Below are positions 43,945 to 58,970 of a stretch of DNA of 64,000 nt, piece after piece. The notes under the pieces were generated by a model. That model searched no databases, was not told the DNA's origin, and worked only from the letters and a program-made list of their open reading frames with translations. Source of the stretch: Norana najaformis. Taxonomy: Eukaryota > Annelida > Clitellata > Crassiclitellata > Hormogastridae. How positions within the stretch are numbered: position 1 is the stretch's first letter; the number at the start of each line of letters is the position of its first letter. The translations under genes and the position numbers were made by a program. The stretch is from positions 32,777,989 through 32,841,988 of the forward strand of contig OZ029915.1 in the NCBI GenBank assembly GCA_964023275.1, in the 5' to 3' direction.

Positions 43945-44770
43945 CATGTTTCAGGTACTCGGGTCTCAAGTACGAGTACAGGTACTTAGGTTTCAAGTAC
44001 GAGTACAAGTACTAAGGTTATAATACAAGTGCCAGTGACTACTGCAAGAGCATGAAGATATTTGTTTAACAGTTTAAAGTTTAAACCAACCATGTATCTT
44101 CACTGATCATATCATAAGACACATGCACTCATTTAGAGTTGCTTTTGAGAAAGATTAGCATGTTGTCACTAGTGTTTGATCGATGCGATTTTAATATTAA
44201 ACCCCAAAAACTGTACACCTGTTCGACAGGTGCACTGCATGCAGATACACTCAGTGCTCTAAGCGCTGGTTTATAAAGTTTATCTGGAATAGTTTTGTTG
44301 CATTTCCAAAAGTCCAAGCAATCGCCTTCATCAAAGTCACCATGGCTTTTGATATTCAAGTATGTTGTTAATTGCGACGACGGGGTGCTTGGCTTTGGTG
44401 ACGATCCCGAGCTGTAGTGACCAAATAGCCTGGACTTTTTTGGTGCAAGAGGACCAAACAACATTGCAGTTTCTGTTGCTGTAGCCGTAAATGTGAACAG
44501 TGTGCGGCCAAATTTAGAAGTTTGTGCACCTGTGACACCAATGTCAAGGAAGCTTGATGTTGTACCGAACAAAGCGTGTGTCTCATTCACATAAGATAGA
44601 ATCATCTGTACTCAAAATAAGCAAATCAACCCAAACGCAGTTCGAGAACACATTAGTTGTATGCAATTACTTTGATTTCAAGTGCGAGTAGACTGAGTAC
44701 AGGTATTTCAAAACTGTACTCGAGTTGTACTCGAGTACCAATACAAGTACCAAATACACCCTCTCTGGCA
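43945..44770 (-). mobile_element. hAT-type DNA transposon remnant
   Basis: The coding remnant at 44605-44129 is flanked by ends rich in GTACTCG/CGAGTAC palindromes: left CAGGTACTCGGGTCTCAAG, right GTACTCGAGTACCAATACAA. These resemble the subterminal motifs of hAT elements. No clean 8-bp duplication was found, so borders are approximate. Confidence 0.6.
44129..44605 (-). pseudogene. hAT transposase C-terminal domain fragment
   Basis: Open minus-strand frame of 158 codons. It contains DCLDFWKCNKTIPDKLYKPA, LSVSACSAPVEQVYSFWG, LKSHRSNTS and LIFLKSNSK, the pattern of the hAT C-terminal dimerisation domain (W...P.L..LA...L...ASSAPSERVFS). The catalytic N-terminal part (DDE residues, BED finger) is missing, so this cannot be an active transposase by itself. 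Confidence 0.8.
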
Positions 44771-46689
44771 TAAAGGGTCAAGGGGCAGAAAGGGGAACAA
44801 CGTGACTGGTGTAACAGTGGTATAGGTGTCGCTGTGGTTGGCCATTAGTCCATTAGCTGTGGGAATGATTTCCTTATCGCGGATTCATTGTACATTGCAT
44901 TTAGCACATTTTGTGATGAAATACAATTTTTAAAATTACGAAGATTAATATTACTACAGAGACGGATAATATTACACTGTGAGTAGTAGGTTAGAGATTC
45001 AAATCAGCTCCAAAACAAAAAGATATTTCAAGATTTCTGTTCCACTAGCATCCCTAGTAAACTCGGCTATAAAATGAGTACACTGACTGTACACTGTTGC
45101 TAACACTTAACCGCACTACCTTGTGAACTGTGCTATAATGCATGGCAACTGAATCTACGAGAAAAGGTTGGTGTGTCAGGGATCTATGTGCGAAATGCAA
45201 AATATGAAGGCATTGAAAATATCGTTATAATGTTGTGTCGACTGTAGAGCAAATGAAATGGCGCAGAACAGTGAGAAAGGCATCTCGATTTGCCACCCGT
45301 CGACTTGTCGAGATATTAAGAAAATCCACTAACTCCTGTCATTATGTGAGTTAAATACGATCATCTCCCGTCAAATTAGGCGTTGATTCCAACATTTCTG
45401 GATCCTTTGATTGCTAGAAGTTGAGGGTAATTGGGTATGGTCACATGTAGAAAAGTTAGTTGGGCGGGTAAGGTCAATATAGTCCGAGCCATCTTGGCTG
45501 TAAGAGACTGAAAGAAGCATGGATTGAGCAAGACACATTGCACCATGCAATGCAGCAGGGTCCCTTTAAGCATCGTTATCACTGGGCAAGAAAGTTGAGC
45601 AGATAAGCTGCACAGATAGACAGAGAGCAGATGCATTGTCCTTTGGCTGTGTATGTCCGTCATCGGCGATACAGTGGCAGCGCTGTCAATTTTTCTCTTG
45701 TTTAATTTGTCTCTTTTTTTTGTTTTTTCTCTTGTTTAATTTGTCTTTAACTGTTTCGGTGCACCCACCATAATTACGCGCTGGCGGTGGTCTTCTTCCT
45801 CTACCGGCTGTGGTTGGTCTTTGTCTTACGGACTCTCGACTTGCCCGTCCAATTTTTCGCTCACTGTCCGTGGTATAAACAAGATAAAGAGATCCGGCTG
45901 TAATTACGGTCATTATCTGTGACGGCGGGAGGGGCAGGGACTGTCGTCAGACCGGATCGCATCGCCGTCAATTAGACTGTTCCTTTGGCGGCAGATATGA
46001 CGATCCGCTTCCGTTCCCTCTCTGCGCCGTCTTCGCTTACCGCAGCGACCACGTCACGAGATTTTCCGACGACGAAACGACTTTGCCTACCATAGCCGCC
46101 GTTCGCCAACAAAGGTCCGCCATAATTGCCCGTTATTTAGCCTCTCTGCCTAATGCGCAACCGGGCGACGAACCCTAGTCGTTAGGGCTTTGATTATGAT
46201 TATTATCATCATCGTCGTCGTCGTCATCATCATCTTGATAATAGTCGTTGCGCTGCTGTGTGGATGAAGCGCGGGAATTTTCCGAATAATTGCCGGTTCG
46301 TGTTTGTAGGGAGACTGCTGAACATTAATCTGCGTAACGGTTAAGCCGTCATTAACACGAAACCCTGTATGTCGCTGGTTCGACGTCTAATGAACAGCTT
46401 GGAGTACAGATGCGAAGTGCGTCTGGTTTTCAAGGCATCATTATTAACTTATGATTTAAGCTTATGCTTTTTGAATGCGATCATGTGTGTGATTTTGCCT
46501 TTAATTTTGTTATCTATTTCATGCTTACTTTTATTTACTGTAAATTTGCTAGCTCGATTCATGTACTATATTTTTACTGTGTACACAATATAAATTTTAT
46601 TTATGACCTTCTATTCTTAAAAAGCCATCTCTTCCTCCTGATAGTTAGGCCTACCAAACTATCTCAATTTCTCCCAAAATTCTACACCT
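44771..46689. other. Intergenic DNA with short simple repeats
   Basis: No gene recognised. It includes a 33-bp direct repeat of TTTCTCTTGTTTAATTTGTC at about 45692 and 45726 and an ATC/GTC run at 46196-46235. Confidence 0.5.
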
Positions 46690-48140
46690 TCATAATCAAT
46701 TCGTATAAAACAACTCACTTTTGCACCCACTGTTTTGAATTGCGGTGTTCCACAAGGTTCTATGCTGAGCCCGCTCCTGTTTACATTACATATCACTCCT
46801 CTCCGTTCGCTACTCTTACTGATCGCTCTCTTGACTGCCACTTGTACGCTGATGACACCCAGCTATTCCTCTCACTCGGCGGTAGCACGTCTATTCCTGC
46901 TGTCAAACTACTTGCTTCGGATTTTGGTGATGTTCAGTCTTGGATGGCTAGTACTGAACTTCTTCTGGTAAAAAAAAGTAAAGTCCTTTCCCGTTCCTGA
47001 GGAACATAGGGAGGCGCTCATCTCCTTTTCTATGGCCTTGAGCCGGCAATGGACGAATCCCAAGGTCCTGGACACGGGGCCAGTGCATCGCAGGACTTGC
47101 CGTTTACTTCCCAGCTCACGCCGGTACCAAATTCTACTGTTTGGTGACAGAGGCACAGTGTGCGCAAACAACTTGCCCAAGGTCGTTACCCGGAGTCGAA
47201 CCCGTAACCGCAAGCTCCGTGAGCAAGCGCGTTACCGATAAGCCACCGAGTCGAACTTCTTCTGAATCCTTCAAAAATTGAATTCCTTCTTCTATAGGCA
47301 CAGCCAACAGCCCCGTAAATTTGAATGCCTTACATCTATTCAGTTGGGCGGCTTGCTTGTCAATCGTACTTAATGAGCTAGCAGTCTATGCATAATAGTT
47401 GACTGTTGTATCATTTTCTAATCATGTTGGTATCATATGCAAATCAGCTCAGTTTTGCATACTGGGTATTCGTAGAATCAGACCTCTTTTGCTTCCTACT
47501 GTCTTAATCCTACTAGCTAATGCATCGGTTTCCAGCAGGCTTGACTACTGTAACTCACTTCCTATTGACTTTATGAAGAGAGATTTTAAAAAATACAAAT
47601 GGTACAAAATTCTCTGGCCGGAGCCTAACAAAAACACCCAAGAATCAGCATATTACACCAATATTGCATTCGTTACAATGATTGCCCACCATGGAAAGAA
47701 TCCAGTATAAAATGCGTCATATGGTTTACAGAGTACTGCATTTAAATCAGTCAACATATATCTCTGTTCCACGCTCAACCGTCATACAAACAAATAATGC
47801 AGTCGAGAAGTGGACACGATGACTCTTGTTGTGCCTCGTACCAGGACAATGTTGGGTTTTAGAGCGTTTTCGGTTGCTGGTTCACGGCTTTGGAATTCGC
47901 TGTCAAGTTCTATTCGTTCTGTCAGTTCTGTGATGTCATTCAAATTTTAAGACTCATCTGTTTCAAATTGCTTACACACTACAGCTTATTACTTTTGGTT
48001 TCCCTGACCTATAGGAATTAGACTTGGCTTCTTCAACGGAATATGATTTTTGACTGCGATTTCACTTGAAGCGGCCATCGATTGCTGCTTTGGCATTATA
48101 ATAATGGCGGCATAGAAGTCATTAAATTAGATTAGGTGTA
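46690..48140 (+). mobile_element. Decayed LINE (same family as 310-1310) carrying a SINE
   Basis: RT motifs are scattered over two frames: NCGVPQGSMLSPLLF, YADDTQLFLSL, VQSWMASTELLL, then after the SINE NPSKIEFLLL, SSRLDYCNSLP, MERIQYKM, and finally FRAFSVAGSRLWNSLSSS. The 3' end (GGCGGCATAGAAGTCATTAAATTAGATTAGG) matches the complement of 310-360. Frameshifts and stops throughout. Confidence 0.8.
46968..47252 (-). mobile_element. tRNA-derived SINE inserted in a LINE
   Basis: On the minus strand the head has an RNA polymerase III A-box-like TGGCTTATCGG followed by a canonical B box within GGGTTCGACTCCGGG, then an unrelated body of about 200 bases. It is flanked by a perfect 12-bp target duplication GAACTTCTTCTG (46956-46967 and 47253-47264). 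Removing the insert rejoins the LINE frame as TELLLNPSKIEFLL. Confidence 0.9.
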
Positions 48141-48998
48141 GTTGTCAATAATTTCATAGACTTGTAGCAATTTTAAACCGAATTACAAAAATTTCTGAAC
48201 GGCCTCAGAGGAATATATTTCTTTGCATCAATGTTTGACTAAGTTTTAAAATCATTTCTCTGCTGCATATGCATTAGATACAAATATCGATGCACGTTTC
48301 ATGCTGGGTTTTGCTGACACAAGACTACTTAATGCCGACGATAGGCGATTATCGGATTTAGTATACATATGATACATAATTTGCCTAAACAAAATACGCG
48401 GTTTCTATTCCAGAGAGTTTCTGACCGAATGTTCACGAATGTCATGTTCATCTCTGGGAAAAGTTAGGAGACAAAATCCTGCACAGGTAAATCGCCGTTA
48501 ACTGTGGCACAGTTGAACGAACTGAAAAAGTGACGGCGAAGGTTCCGCTTAGGGCGTTTGAGGCTGCCAATTCTCATTCAGCACTCTGTTTATAATATAG
48601 TCAGTTCCTAAACACTTCACTACCACAAGACCTAGCATTCCTTGACTATTTTCTGATTTATCGGATTATCTGACATATATTAAGCGTCAAAAGCGTCTGC
48701 ATTTCGGCCATGTTCTCTGACTGATTCGAAACCTAGCGAAGAGAAGACAGGCTGAAGACGTATACACAAAAATTCGGTTAACAATATTCACGTATAAAAT
48801 ATTTGAGCGTCTCGCGAAAATGAACCCACGTTATAGGCATGCAAGAGGGGCAGGTATGTCTTCTGACTCCTGCCAACCGTTTGAATCCGATGCTGCCGAA
48901 AGATGGGCACGCATCTTTAGCCCAACTTCGGTGCCAGTTTGGTCGGTCAGTCGGTCGGTCGGTGGGAGAACGGGGCATTAATAGTTGAATAATTAATC
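48141..48998. other. Intergenic DNA, nothing recognised
   Basis: No coding similarity seen. A short GGTC(A/G)GTCGGTCGGTCGGT run lies at about 48942-48962. Confidence 0.5.
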
Positions 48999-50664
48999 GA
49001 ACTAATCGTAATCGTAATCTCGAGATTTCTACAACGCTCAACGAAAGCTAAGTCGCGGGAACCAGCTTATTCACAGGCGCTCAGTCAAAACAAAATCGAT
49101 AGGCAAAAGGGTCAAGGTCCAGGAGTCAGGCACTCAGACAGTCGGACGGCTACGGTGGATGCTGTTTGAAATTGAAGCGAGAAGAGAGATAAGAGGAAGA
49201 GGAAGAATCAGGATAAGATTTCTGGAAAAGAAGTGTTTTCAGTCTTGAGTGAAAGACCTGCGCAGAAACTGAAAGAGGTGAAGTATTGGTGAGTTCGTAT
49301 GATTGACCAGACAACTGTCGCAATTCTGGCGGGAGTTTATTCCAAAGGAGTGGGGCAGCTATGGCTATCGAGCGATTTCCAAATTTTAAGGATGAGGTGA
49401 CGGGAGGGCGAAGAAGTGTTAGGACAGATGAGGAGCGGGTTGAACGGAGTGGTTGGATAGTAAATAATTGACGAAGATAGGAGGGTTGGGAGGATTGAAG
49501 TGTGTTGTAGGTGAGGGATAAGACTTTGTACTCTATTCGTTCTGGTATTTTAAGCCAGTGCAGTGATTTGAGAACAGGGGTGATGTGATGGTGTTTGGGG
49601 GTTTTGGTGACAGCACGTGCGAGAGCATTCTGGATAGCTTGTAGGCGATTTATCTGGGTTGTGTCAATATTGAGGAAAAGTGAATTGCAGTAGTCAAGTT
49701 TTGCATGGACTATGGATGTGGCAATGATAGATGCGGTTTTGAAGTCAAGCATAGGACGGATTCTGCGAAGGTCGCGGATATGCATAAAGCAAGAGCGGGA
49801 AAGATGGGTGATATGATCAGAAAAAGTAAGGTTCTGGTCGAAAATAACACCTAAATTACGGACAGAAGAGTTAGTATTAAAGGTGTGGGTGGAGGCAGAG
49901 TCCAGGCTGATGGAGATAGAGGGGTCAGGAATTTTCTTGAGCTGGTCACGTAGGCCGATAAGTATGAATTCAGTTTTAGATGGGTTCAGGCATAAGAGAT
50001 TAGATGTCATCCAAGAGGAGATTTGTTTAACCACACAAAGAAGATGATCTGTAGATTCATTGAAACAATTTGGAGAGAAAGAGATGAATAGTTGGGTGTC
50101 ATCAGCATAGAGGTGATGGTCAACGGAGGATGCTTTAATGAGTGAACTGAGTGTGGTAGTGTAGAGGATAAACAGAAGAGGTCCAAGAACGGAGCCTTGC
50201 AGAACTCCGCAAGTGAGAGGGCATGACTTAGAAGAGGCTTCCGAAGTTTTAACAGAGAAAGAGCGGGAGGAGAGATAAGACTGTATCCATAGGAGAGCAG
50301 TGTCAGCAAAACCAAACCAGGTTGAAAGTCGGTGGAGTAAGATATTGTGATCTATGGTGTCGAAGGCTGCAGAGATATCGAGGAGACAGAGGCAAGAAAC
50401 CTGTTGATGAGAAATGGCAGAAACAAGCTTGTTGTAGAGAGATGTCAGCAGAGTTTCGGTTGAGTGGCTTTTAGTAAAACCAGACTGGTGTGGGTTAATG
50501 AGTGAGTTAGAAGCTAAATAGTTATTGATTCGAGAGAGGACATTATGTTCAGTTAATTTGGAGATGAAAGTCAGGTTAGAAACAGGCCGGTAGTTAAAAA
50601 GGATTTCCTTGTCGAGAGATGATTTCTTGAGATGAGAAAAAAAACTAGGGAGAGTGTTGTGCAT
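48999..50664 (-). mobile_element. LINE, 5'-truncated, with open RT frame
   Basis: Best-preserved copy of the family with the (ATTACG)n tail; the tail is at 48999-49018 on the complement. The 3' UTR of about 130 bases is shared with 9241-10302, 14850-14962, 16943-17558, 42478-43092 and 51563-51825. The RT frame is open from 50664 to 49150. Sequence left of 50665 (GC-rich) is unrelated, so it is 5'-truncated. Confidence 0.9.
49150..50664 (-). CDS. LINE reverse transcriptase domain, open 504-residue frame
   Basis: Encodes RT of the CR1/L2-like group (inference). Landmarks: NYRPVSNL (about 24-31), HQSGFTKSHSTETLL, LDISAAFDTIDH with the first catalytic Asp (about 95-106), GVLQGSVLGPLLF (153-165; the usual GVPQGS is changed to GVLQGS), and YADD (186-189). 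The C-terminal part reads [47 protein letters not shown] and LWNKLPPELRQLSG. The N-terminal endonuclease is missing. No stop inside, which suggests a recent insertion. Confidence 0.9.
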   Translation of the reverse strand: MHNTLPSFFSHLKKSSLDKEILFNYRPVSNLTFISKLTEHNVLSRINNYLASNSLINPHQSGFTKSHSTETLLTSLYNKLVSAISHQQVSCLCLLDISAAFDTIDHNILLHRLSTWFGFADTALLWIQSYLSSRSFSVKTSEASSKSCPLTCGVLQGSVLGPLLFILYTTTLSSLIKASSVDHHLYADDTQLFISFSPNCFNESTDHLLCVVKQISSWMTSNLLCLNPSKTEFILIGLRDQLKKIPDPSISISLDSASTHTFNTNSSVRNLGVIFDQNLTFSDHITHLSRSCFMHIRDLRRIRPMLDFKTASIIATSIVHAKLDYCNSLFLNIDTTQINRLQAIQNALARAVTKTPKHHHITPVLKSLHWLKIPERIEYKVLSLTYNTLQSSQPSYLRQLFTIQPLRSTRSSSVLTLLRPPVTSSLKFGNRSIAIAAPLLWNKLPPELRQLSGQSYELTNTSPLSVSAQVFHSRLKTLLFQKSYPDSSSSSYLSSRFNFKQHPP

Positions 50665-50689
50665 ATTCGGTCGTTGCGCCTGTCAAAAC

Positions 50690-51560
50690 GCAATGAAAAT
50701 AGATGCTCTGGATTAACACCGGGGGTCGGCCGCCCCGAGCCCACCGGGGCGCGACCCGGCCCTGGCGGATGCATGGGCGGGAGGGAAAAACTCCGTACCT
50801 CAGTCGTCGGAATCGTTATTATAACCGAGATCATCAATTTCTATTGAATGCCGAAGCTCCGTGGTATTTATGCCGAGGCTGCCCGCCTGCTTGCAGGCCT
50901 GCTGTCAGATGCAGGAACTATTCATGGGCCACGCCAACAGTGGTTCCTGTGCACAAGTCGACCGGGAAGGGGAGAAAGGTCGGGGGGCATGCGACGAGGA
51001 GATGGAAGGCGTGATTCGTAATTATGAAAATGGACATTGGTCATTTTGTGAAATACTCTCGAAACTCAGAACGAACGATAAATTAGGACGAGAAAAGTAC
51101 GGACGGACGGACATCTAGTTTTAGCCAGTTATTATTGTTATTTTTTGTTGCTCTGGTATTGTTCCCTCTCAGCTGCGGCTGCATGACTTTTAAGGATAGC
51201 GCGCACAACAATTTTTGGCTAGCGCACAAATTTTGTGAGTATTCATATTATTTCAGAGTTAAATTTGGCTCATTGTTAAAGCTCCTGACACGTTTAACCT
51301 ATTGTGTTCAGATGGCCAAAACAAGGTTTCCATTCCGCATTTTGGAAAAGACCACGGCACGCCAGCTGGGCTATGAAGTGTCCGCGAGACGTACAGTCAC
51401 ATTCGTCTGGCCCATGCAATACGGTAGGCTGCTGAGTTGGCCACCTGTACTCACCTTCGCTATGAACCTTATGAACGCGGCTTTCTGAACTCCGACCTCT
51501 AGTGATGGGTTCTTTGTGATACAGAGGTCTCTTTTGCTCTCTTCATTTACAGCGTGCTGC
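50690..51560. other. GC-rich block then unique DNA, no gene recognised
   Basis: 50700-50790 is notably GC-rich (CCGGGGGTCGGCCGCCCCGA and GGGGCGCGACCC). The remainder shows no recognised coding similarity. Confidence 0.4.
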
Positions 51561-51562
51561 AC

Positions 51563-51825
51563 AAATATTGTAATCGTAATCATAATTCCGAGATTTTTAC
51601 AGCGCCCAACGAAAGCCACGTCGCGGGGAACAGCTTATTCACAGGCGCTCAGTCAAAACAAAATCGATAGGCAAAATGGTTCGGTTCCAGGTCAAGATCC
51701 AAAAGTCAGACGGAGAGACAGAGTGGCAGGTATGGGGTGGTGGTGTTTGAGGTTGGAGAGGAAAGAGGGATAAGAGGGAGAAGGGGTGTCAGGATATCAT
51801 CTGTGAAAGAGGAACGTTTTCCTCT
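51563..51825 (-). mobile_element. LINE 3' fragment (ATTACG-tail family)
   Basis: Tail TTGTAATCGTAATCATAA, then the 3' UTR (GAGATTTTTACAGCGCCCAA, CAAAATCGATAGGC, CAGGTCAAGATCC) and the last part of the RT frame. Confidence 0.8.
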
Positions 51826-52505
51826 CTCCTATTGGAAAGAAGAGATTACCGAAAAACTATTCTATGTAAGCTTATACGAGTGTTGTTTGAAGCGTTTAAC
51901 AGATCTTCAGTGTCATGTTGCACTAACTGTTCTAAACATCGTTCTTGAGGAGTTAGCTGACTTCTGTAAAATTCTTCAGAAAAGCTCTGTAACGACGATC
52001 AAAGTACTTCAATTATTGAAATCAAAATTCCCGAGTTGGGCTCACATTACGTCAGAGAATGCACATATTAGAGTGATGATGTTGAAGAGGTGATGAGTAA
52101 ATACGAAGACATCTACACAATCGCTGTTGCCCGGTTCTTTTTAGCGATTCTGCAACTACTTGAGCTGCAGCTGATTTCCAGAAGACGAGTTGCTATGGAA
52201 TGGAGGGCGATTGAGTTACGCGTGTTGGCAGACGCACGGCTATGACGCTGGACAATCCGAGATTGCTGGATTAGTAGAAAAGTATTTAAAGTTTTGGGAG
52301 CTACTTGATGAAACTTGCGACAAATATAATAAGCAGGCATGCAAACAGTTTCGTTATTATATATGTGTATGTAATATGTAGCGGAAAATTTAAGGCAGGA
52401 ATGATCAAGACATTTGACGATGTAGTGTCCTACATCCTGGAAGATGAAGAACTGAGCTGGCTCGCACAGCTAGCTGATGCATATGCCAACTCACATGGCA
52501 TTTAG
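51826..52505 (+). pseudogene. Possible decayed transposase-like coding DNA
   Basis: Frame to 52093 contains YECCLKRLTDLQCHVALTVL, LEELADFCKILQKSSVTT and further residues. The following 400 bases hold short frames rich in acidic residues (VVSYILEDEELSWLAQLADA). The style resembles domesticated or dead hAT/zinc-finger transposase proteins, but I could not name a family. Weak call. Confidence 0.25.
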
Positions 52506-52654
52506 TGTGGGGTATGAGCATGGCTTCAGCCTTATAATGCAACAAAGACAAAAGTTGCATGCAAAATTCATGATCGATTTCAGGTTGACTAATTCATAAA
52601 AATCAAGGCTTTTTAAATTCTGGCCGAACAATCAACAAAGATCACATATATGCT

Positions 52655-52780
52655 CGTTGGTAATGTAGTGTAATGTAATGACAATTTATAAAGCACTGTA
52701 AGTAAAGGCTACTTCTAGGATGCTTTACAATGTCAAAAGTCAGCCCAAATACTAAGAGTGTTATGGCAATCGCACAAAGA
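52655..52780 (-). mobile_element. LINE-tail-like fragment
   Basis: GTAATGTAGTGTAATGTAATGACAATTTATAAAGCAC followed by TTCTAGGATGCTTTACA resembles the tail at 10795-10850. Only the end is present. Confidence 0.4.
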
Positions 52781-53725
52781 CAAACGAGACGCACTCTACT
52801 AGAAGTTTAACGTGTCCTCTGTCTTCTTTACAACACACGATTTATAGCCTCTTATTTTAGGTCTAAAAGATGTGCAATCTTGCACGGACTAGAATACTGG
52901 TTATGAATATATCTGCCCACGCGGTAGGCCAGAGCGCGCACGGCGTGAAAGAGGGATCATTGGTTGGGGCTGTTGTCGTCCGTTTGAGTGTTGCCTGTCG
53001 AATTTGTATTCATATGCAGTCTAGGTTCCTATCTGGTCAGATTTTTGAGTCTTATCTAGCGCTTGCCTTAAATGCAGAATTTATGTAGCTATACTAAACT
53101 TTAGACTCAAACACTTTAGATTTTTATTTTCTTAATCAAGTTTTCCATTTCTATGATAATCATCAAGCATAGCTTCAAATCTAGCACAAGCCGGACATCG
53201 TGTAGTTTTCCTGAGTTTGAAAGTCGACCCGCCAAGTTTAAAAGTTTTTGCCTTTCCTACCTGCAGTTAAACTCTTCGCTGTTATTTGCCTGGACACGCA
53301 GTGGCCTATGACCCACGCCCGTTTGGACCTCGTTGGCATAAACACTGGGCCGTCTCTAGGGCGGTGTTGCGTAACAATGCGCGGATCAACAGATACAACC
53401 AATGGCAACCGACCTTCAGACGCACAGACAGAGGCGAACAGGGAAAAGGATAACGAAGCGGAGACACACTCACTCACACATAATTAACTAATGTCTCACT
53501 AGAGCTGTCTGTCAAAATCAATCCGCGTTACTCAAATATAGTCCCAATCCAAATTTGACATTTTTATATCAAATCGTTCTTATAAATCCACAATTTTTAT
53601 GCATACTTGTTTAAGACTAGTACATTTATATCTTATTATGGTGGAATTGCAAACGTCATAGCATAAGCCACATACATTTGAAATTTAGCCGTAGGCTCAC
53701 GCGTACTTGATGCGTGATTTGGTCG
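52781..53725. other. Upstream of beta-tubulin, no gene recognised
   Basis: No conserved coding block. The tubulin promoter begins at the right end. Confidence 0.5.
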
Positions 53726-53732
53726 ACTGGCT

Positions 53733-53739
53733 ATATAAT
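53733..53739 (+). promoter_or_regulatory. TATA box of the beta-tubulin gene
   Basis: CTATATAATGAG, about 120 bases before the ATG. Predicted start near 53763, leaving a 5' UTR of about 90 bases. Confidence 0.7.
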
Positions 53740-53856
53740 GAGCCGAGTCTCTCTGTGACGGCGTCGTTAAATAAACTTATCTGTGAAAGCTGGTAACCAA
53801 GGTTTCAACGAGTGTTAAAGGGTTTCTGTTGAAAGGTGTCAGAAAATTTCAAGAAA

Positions 53857-57414
<3,558 letters not shown>

Positions 57415-57628
57415 AGAGGGAGAGGCTGTAATGATGCCAAAATTCAATTTCCAAGGTTTAACTAGACATTCCGAAGAACTCTGAAGCTTATATCAAATTT
57501 AATTTAATGCAGACGGCATTGTACCATTTTTACTTTTAAGTTGCAATTTTTGTCAAATATGTTTTGGCAATAAGGTGTGTTCAGTTCTTTTCTTGTGTCA
57601 ATGAAATTGAATATCCTTGGAAATTGAA

Positions 57629-57634
57629 AATAAA
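57629..57634 (+). terminator. Poly(A) signal of beta-tubulin
   Basis: AATAAA 215 bases past the stop, followed by TTATTTTGATTGTATTG, a plausible downstream element. Confidence 0.75.
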
Positions 57635-57647
57635 TTATTTTGATTGT

Positions 57648-58065
57648 ATTGCTTTTTGACTTGGAAAATTTGTCAGTGGATGCAGTTGCTAAAGCATTTT
57701 AGGGCAGGTTTCAGTGTTTCGAGTAGTTTGGAATGCGTAAGTACAATGAGAATACAGCGGGAAATGTAAACAAAAATGTTAAACAAAATACATGTACTGG
57801 TTAACACAAAAAGGATGCTTGGTCCATTTCGGCATCAATGGTTTTTAATGTAAAGTAAGTGTCTATTGCTTTTTGACTTGGAAAATTTGTCAATGGGTGA
57901 ATTTGTAGGGTAGGTTTCCGTTTTTTGAGTTGCTTGGGATGCCGGAGTACAATGAGGATACAGCGGGGAAAACAAATGCTGTATATTAAACAAAATACTG
58001 GTTAACACAAAAAGGATGCGTGGTCAGTTTCAGCATCAGTGGTTTTTAATGTAAAGTAAGTGTCT
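57648..58065 (+). repeat. Tandem duplication just past the tubulin 3' end
   Basis: Units 57648-57864 and 57865-58065 share ATTGCTTTTTGACTTGGAA, AGTACAATGAG, ACTGGTTAACACAAAAAGG and TGGTTTTTAATGTAAAGTAA. Lengths are 217 and 201 bases, and they are diverged by several substitutions and indels. Confidence 0.9.
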
Positions 58066-58739
58066 ATCACAGAAATATCCACACGAAAATGCCACTTGGC
58101 AGGACAAAATTTGTCGGTCTAGTGGTAGAAAATCCAATAGAAACCCTTGGATAAAATGAAAAATTGATTTATTCTAAACATCTGGCTCCTCTCGTCCAAT
58201 GTAAAGTGGTCGTTTATGTTTCAAGTTGCACTTCTGGCCTGTGTTAGTGTTGTTCTGAGCCATGCTTCACAGTACTGTGACATTTGGCTTTGAAACCTTG
58301 GGAAAACACTTGGATGTTAGCTCGGCTTGCCTGCGGAATTCAGTCTAAGTAATGCAGATGCGCTCGGAGATTGTGGGTAAGGACCTGGTAGAAAGCTGCT
58401 AATGCTTTTGCTTTCTCGTATCATTCTTGTTAGTGTTGCGAATTCTAAGAATTAATTAGCAACACCATGTGACAAATATTTGAAATGTGTAGCTTTATTA
58501 AGCAGGTTCTCTGTCACAGAAACAAGTCACTTATTCGGTTAGCAGATGTATTTAGTTTATAATTTTCATTGTTACAGCTTCTGTTGAGTTCATAGACCAG
58601 TACATGTATTTGTCATTTCATGGCAAATCAGCCAGTCTGTACACCATGCCATCTCCGATCTTTTAAAAATTCAAATAATCCTTGCCGGAACAGGGCAAAA
58701 GAGGAATTTTTGAGTTGGATGGGATTCCTTGAACTTTTT
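58066..58739. other. Intergenic DNA, nothing recognised
   Basis: No feature recognised between the tandem repeat and the LINE remnant. Confidence 0.5.
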
Positions 58740-58970
58740 GTAAAACTGGTACATGGACAACACAAATATGCATGGAGGTTGCTTAGAGGAGATCGTCCAA
58801 GGCACAATTTCATCACGAACACAGGAAAGACCTAAGATGGCATGGATTGATAACTTCATGTTGTGGGCCTATTTCGGTTTCACCAGTTCTTGAAGGAGAC
58901 GAGGGACAAGCAGGTGGAAAGCTGTCCGTGGTGAAGCTTCAAGGGCTTTTGAAGACAAGAAAATACAAAG
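58740..58970 (+). mobile_element. LINE ORF2 C-terminal remnant
   Basis: Translated pieces RPKMAWIDNFMLW and RGTSRWKAVRGEASRAF, with RGDRPRHN before them, match the 'GRPKxxWIDN...W...DRxxWRxxV' end of several LINE proteins. Short and frameshifted. Confidence 0.5.

Noticed and set aside
47165..47252. A possible tRNA gene on the minus strand with A-box and B-box-like motifs
   Set aside because: The boxes belong to the head of a SINE flanked by a target duplication; the cloverleaf is not convincing and the body continues past the tRNA length.
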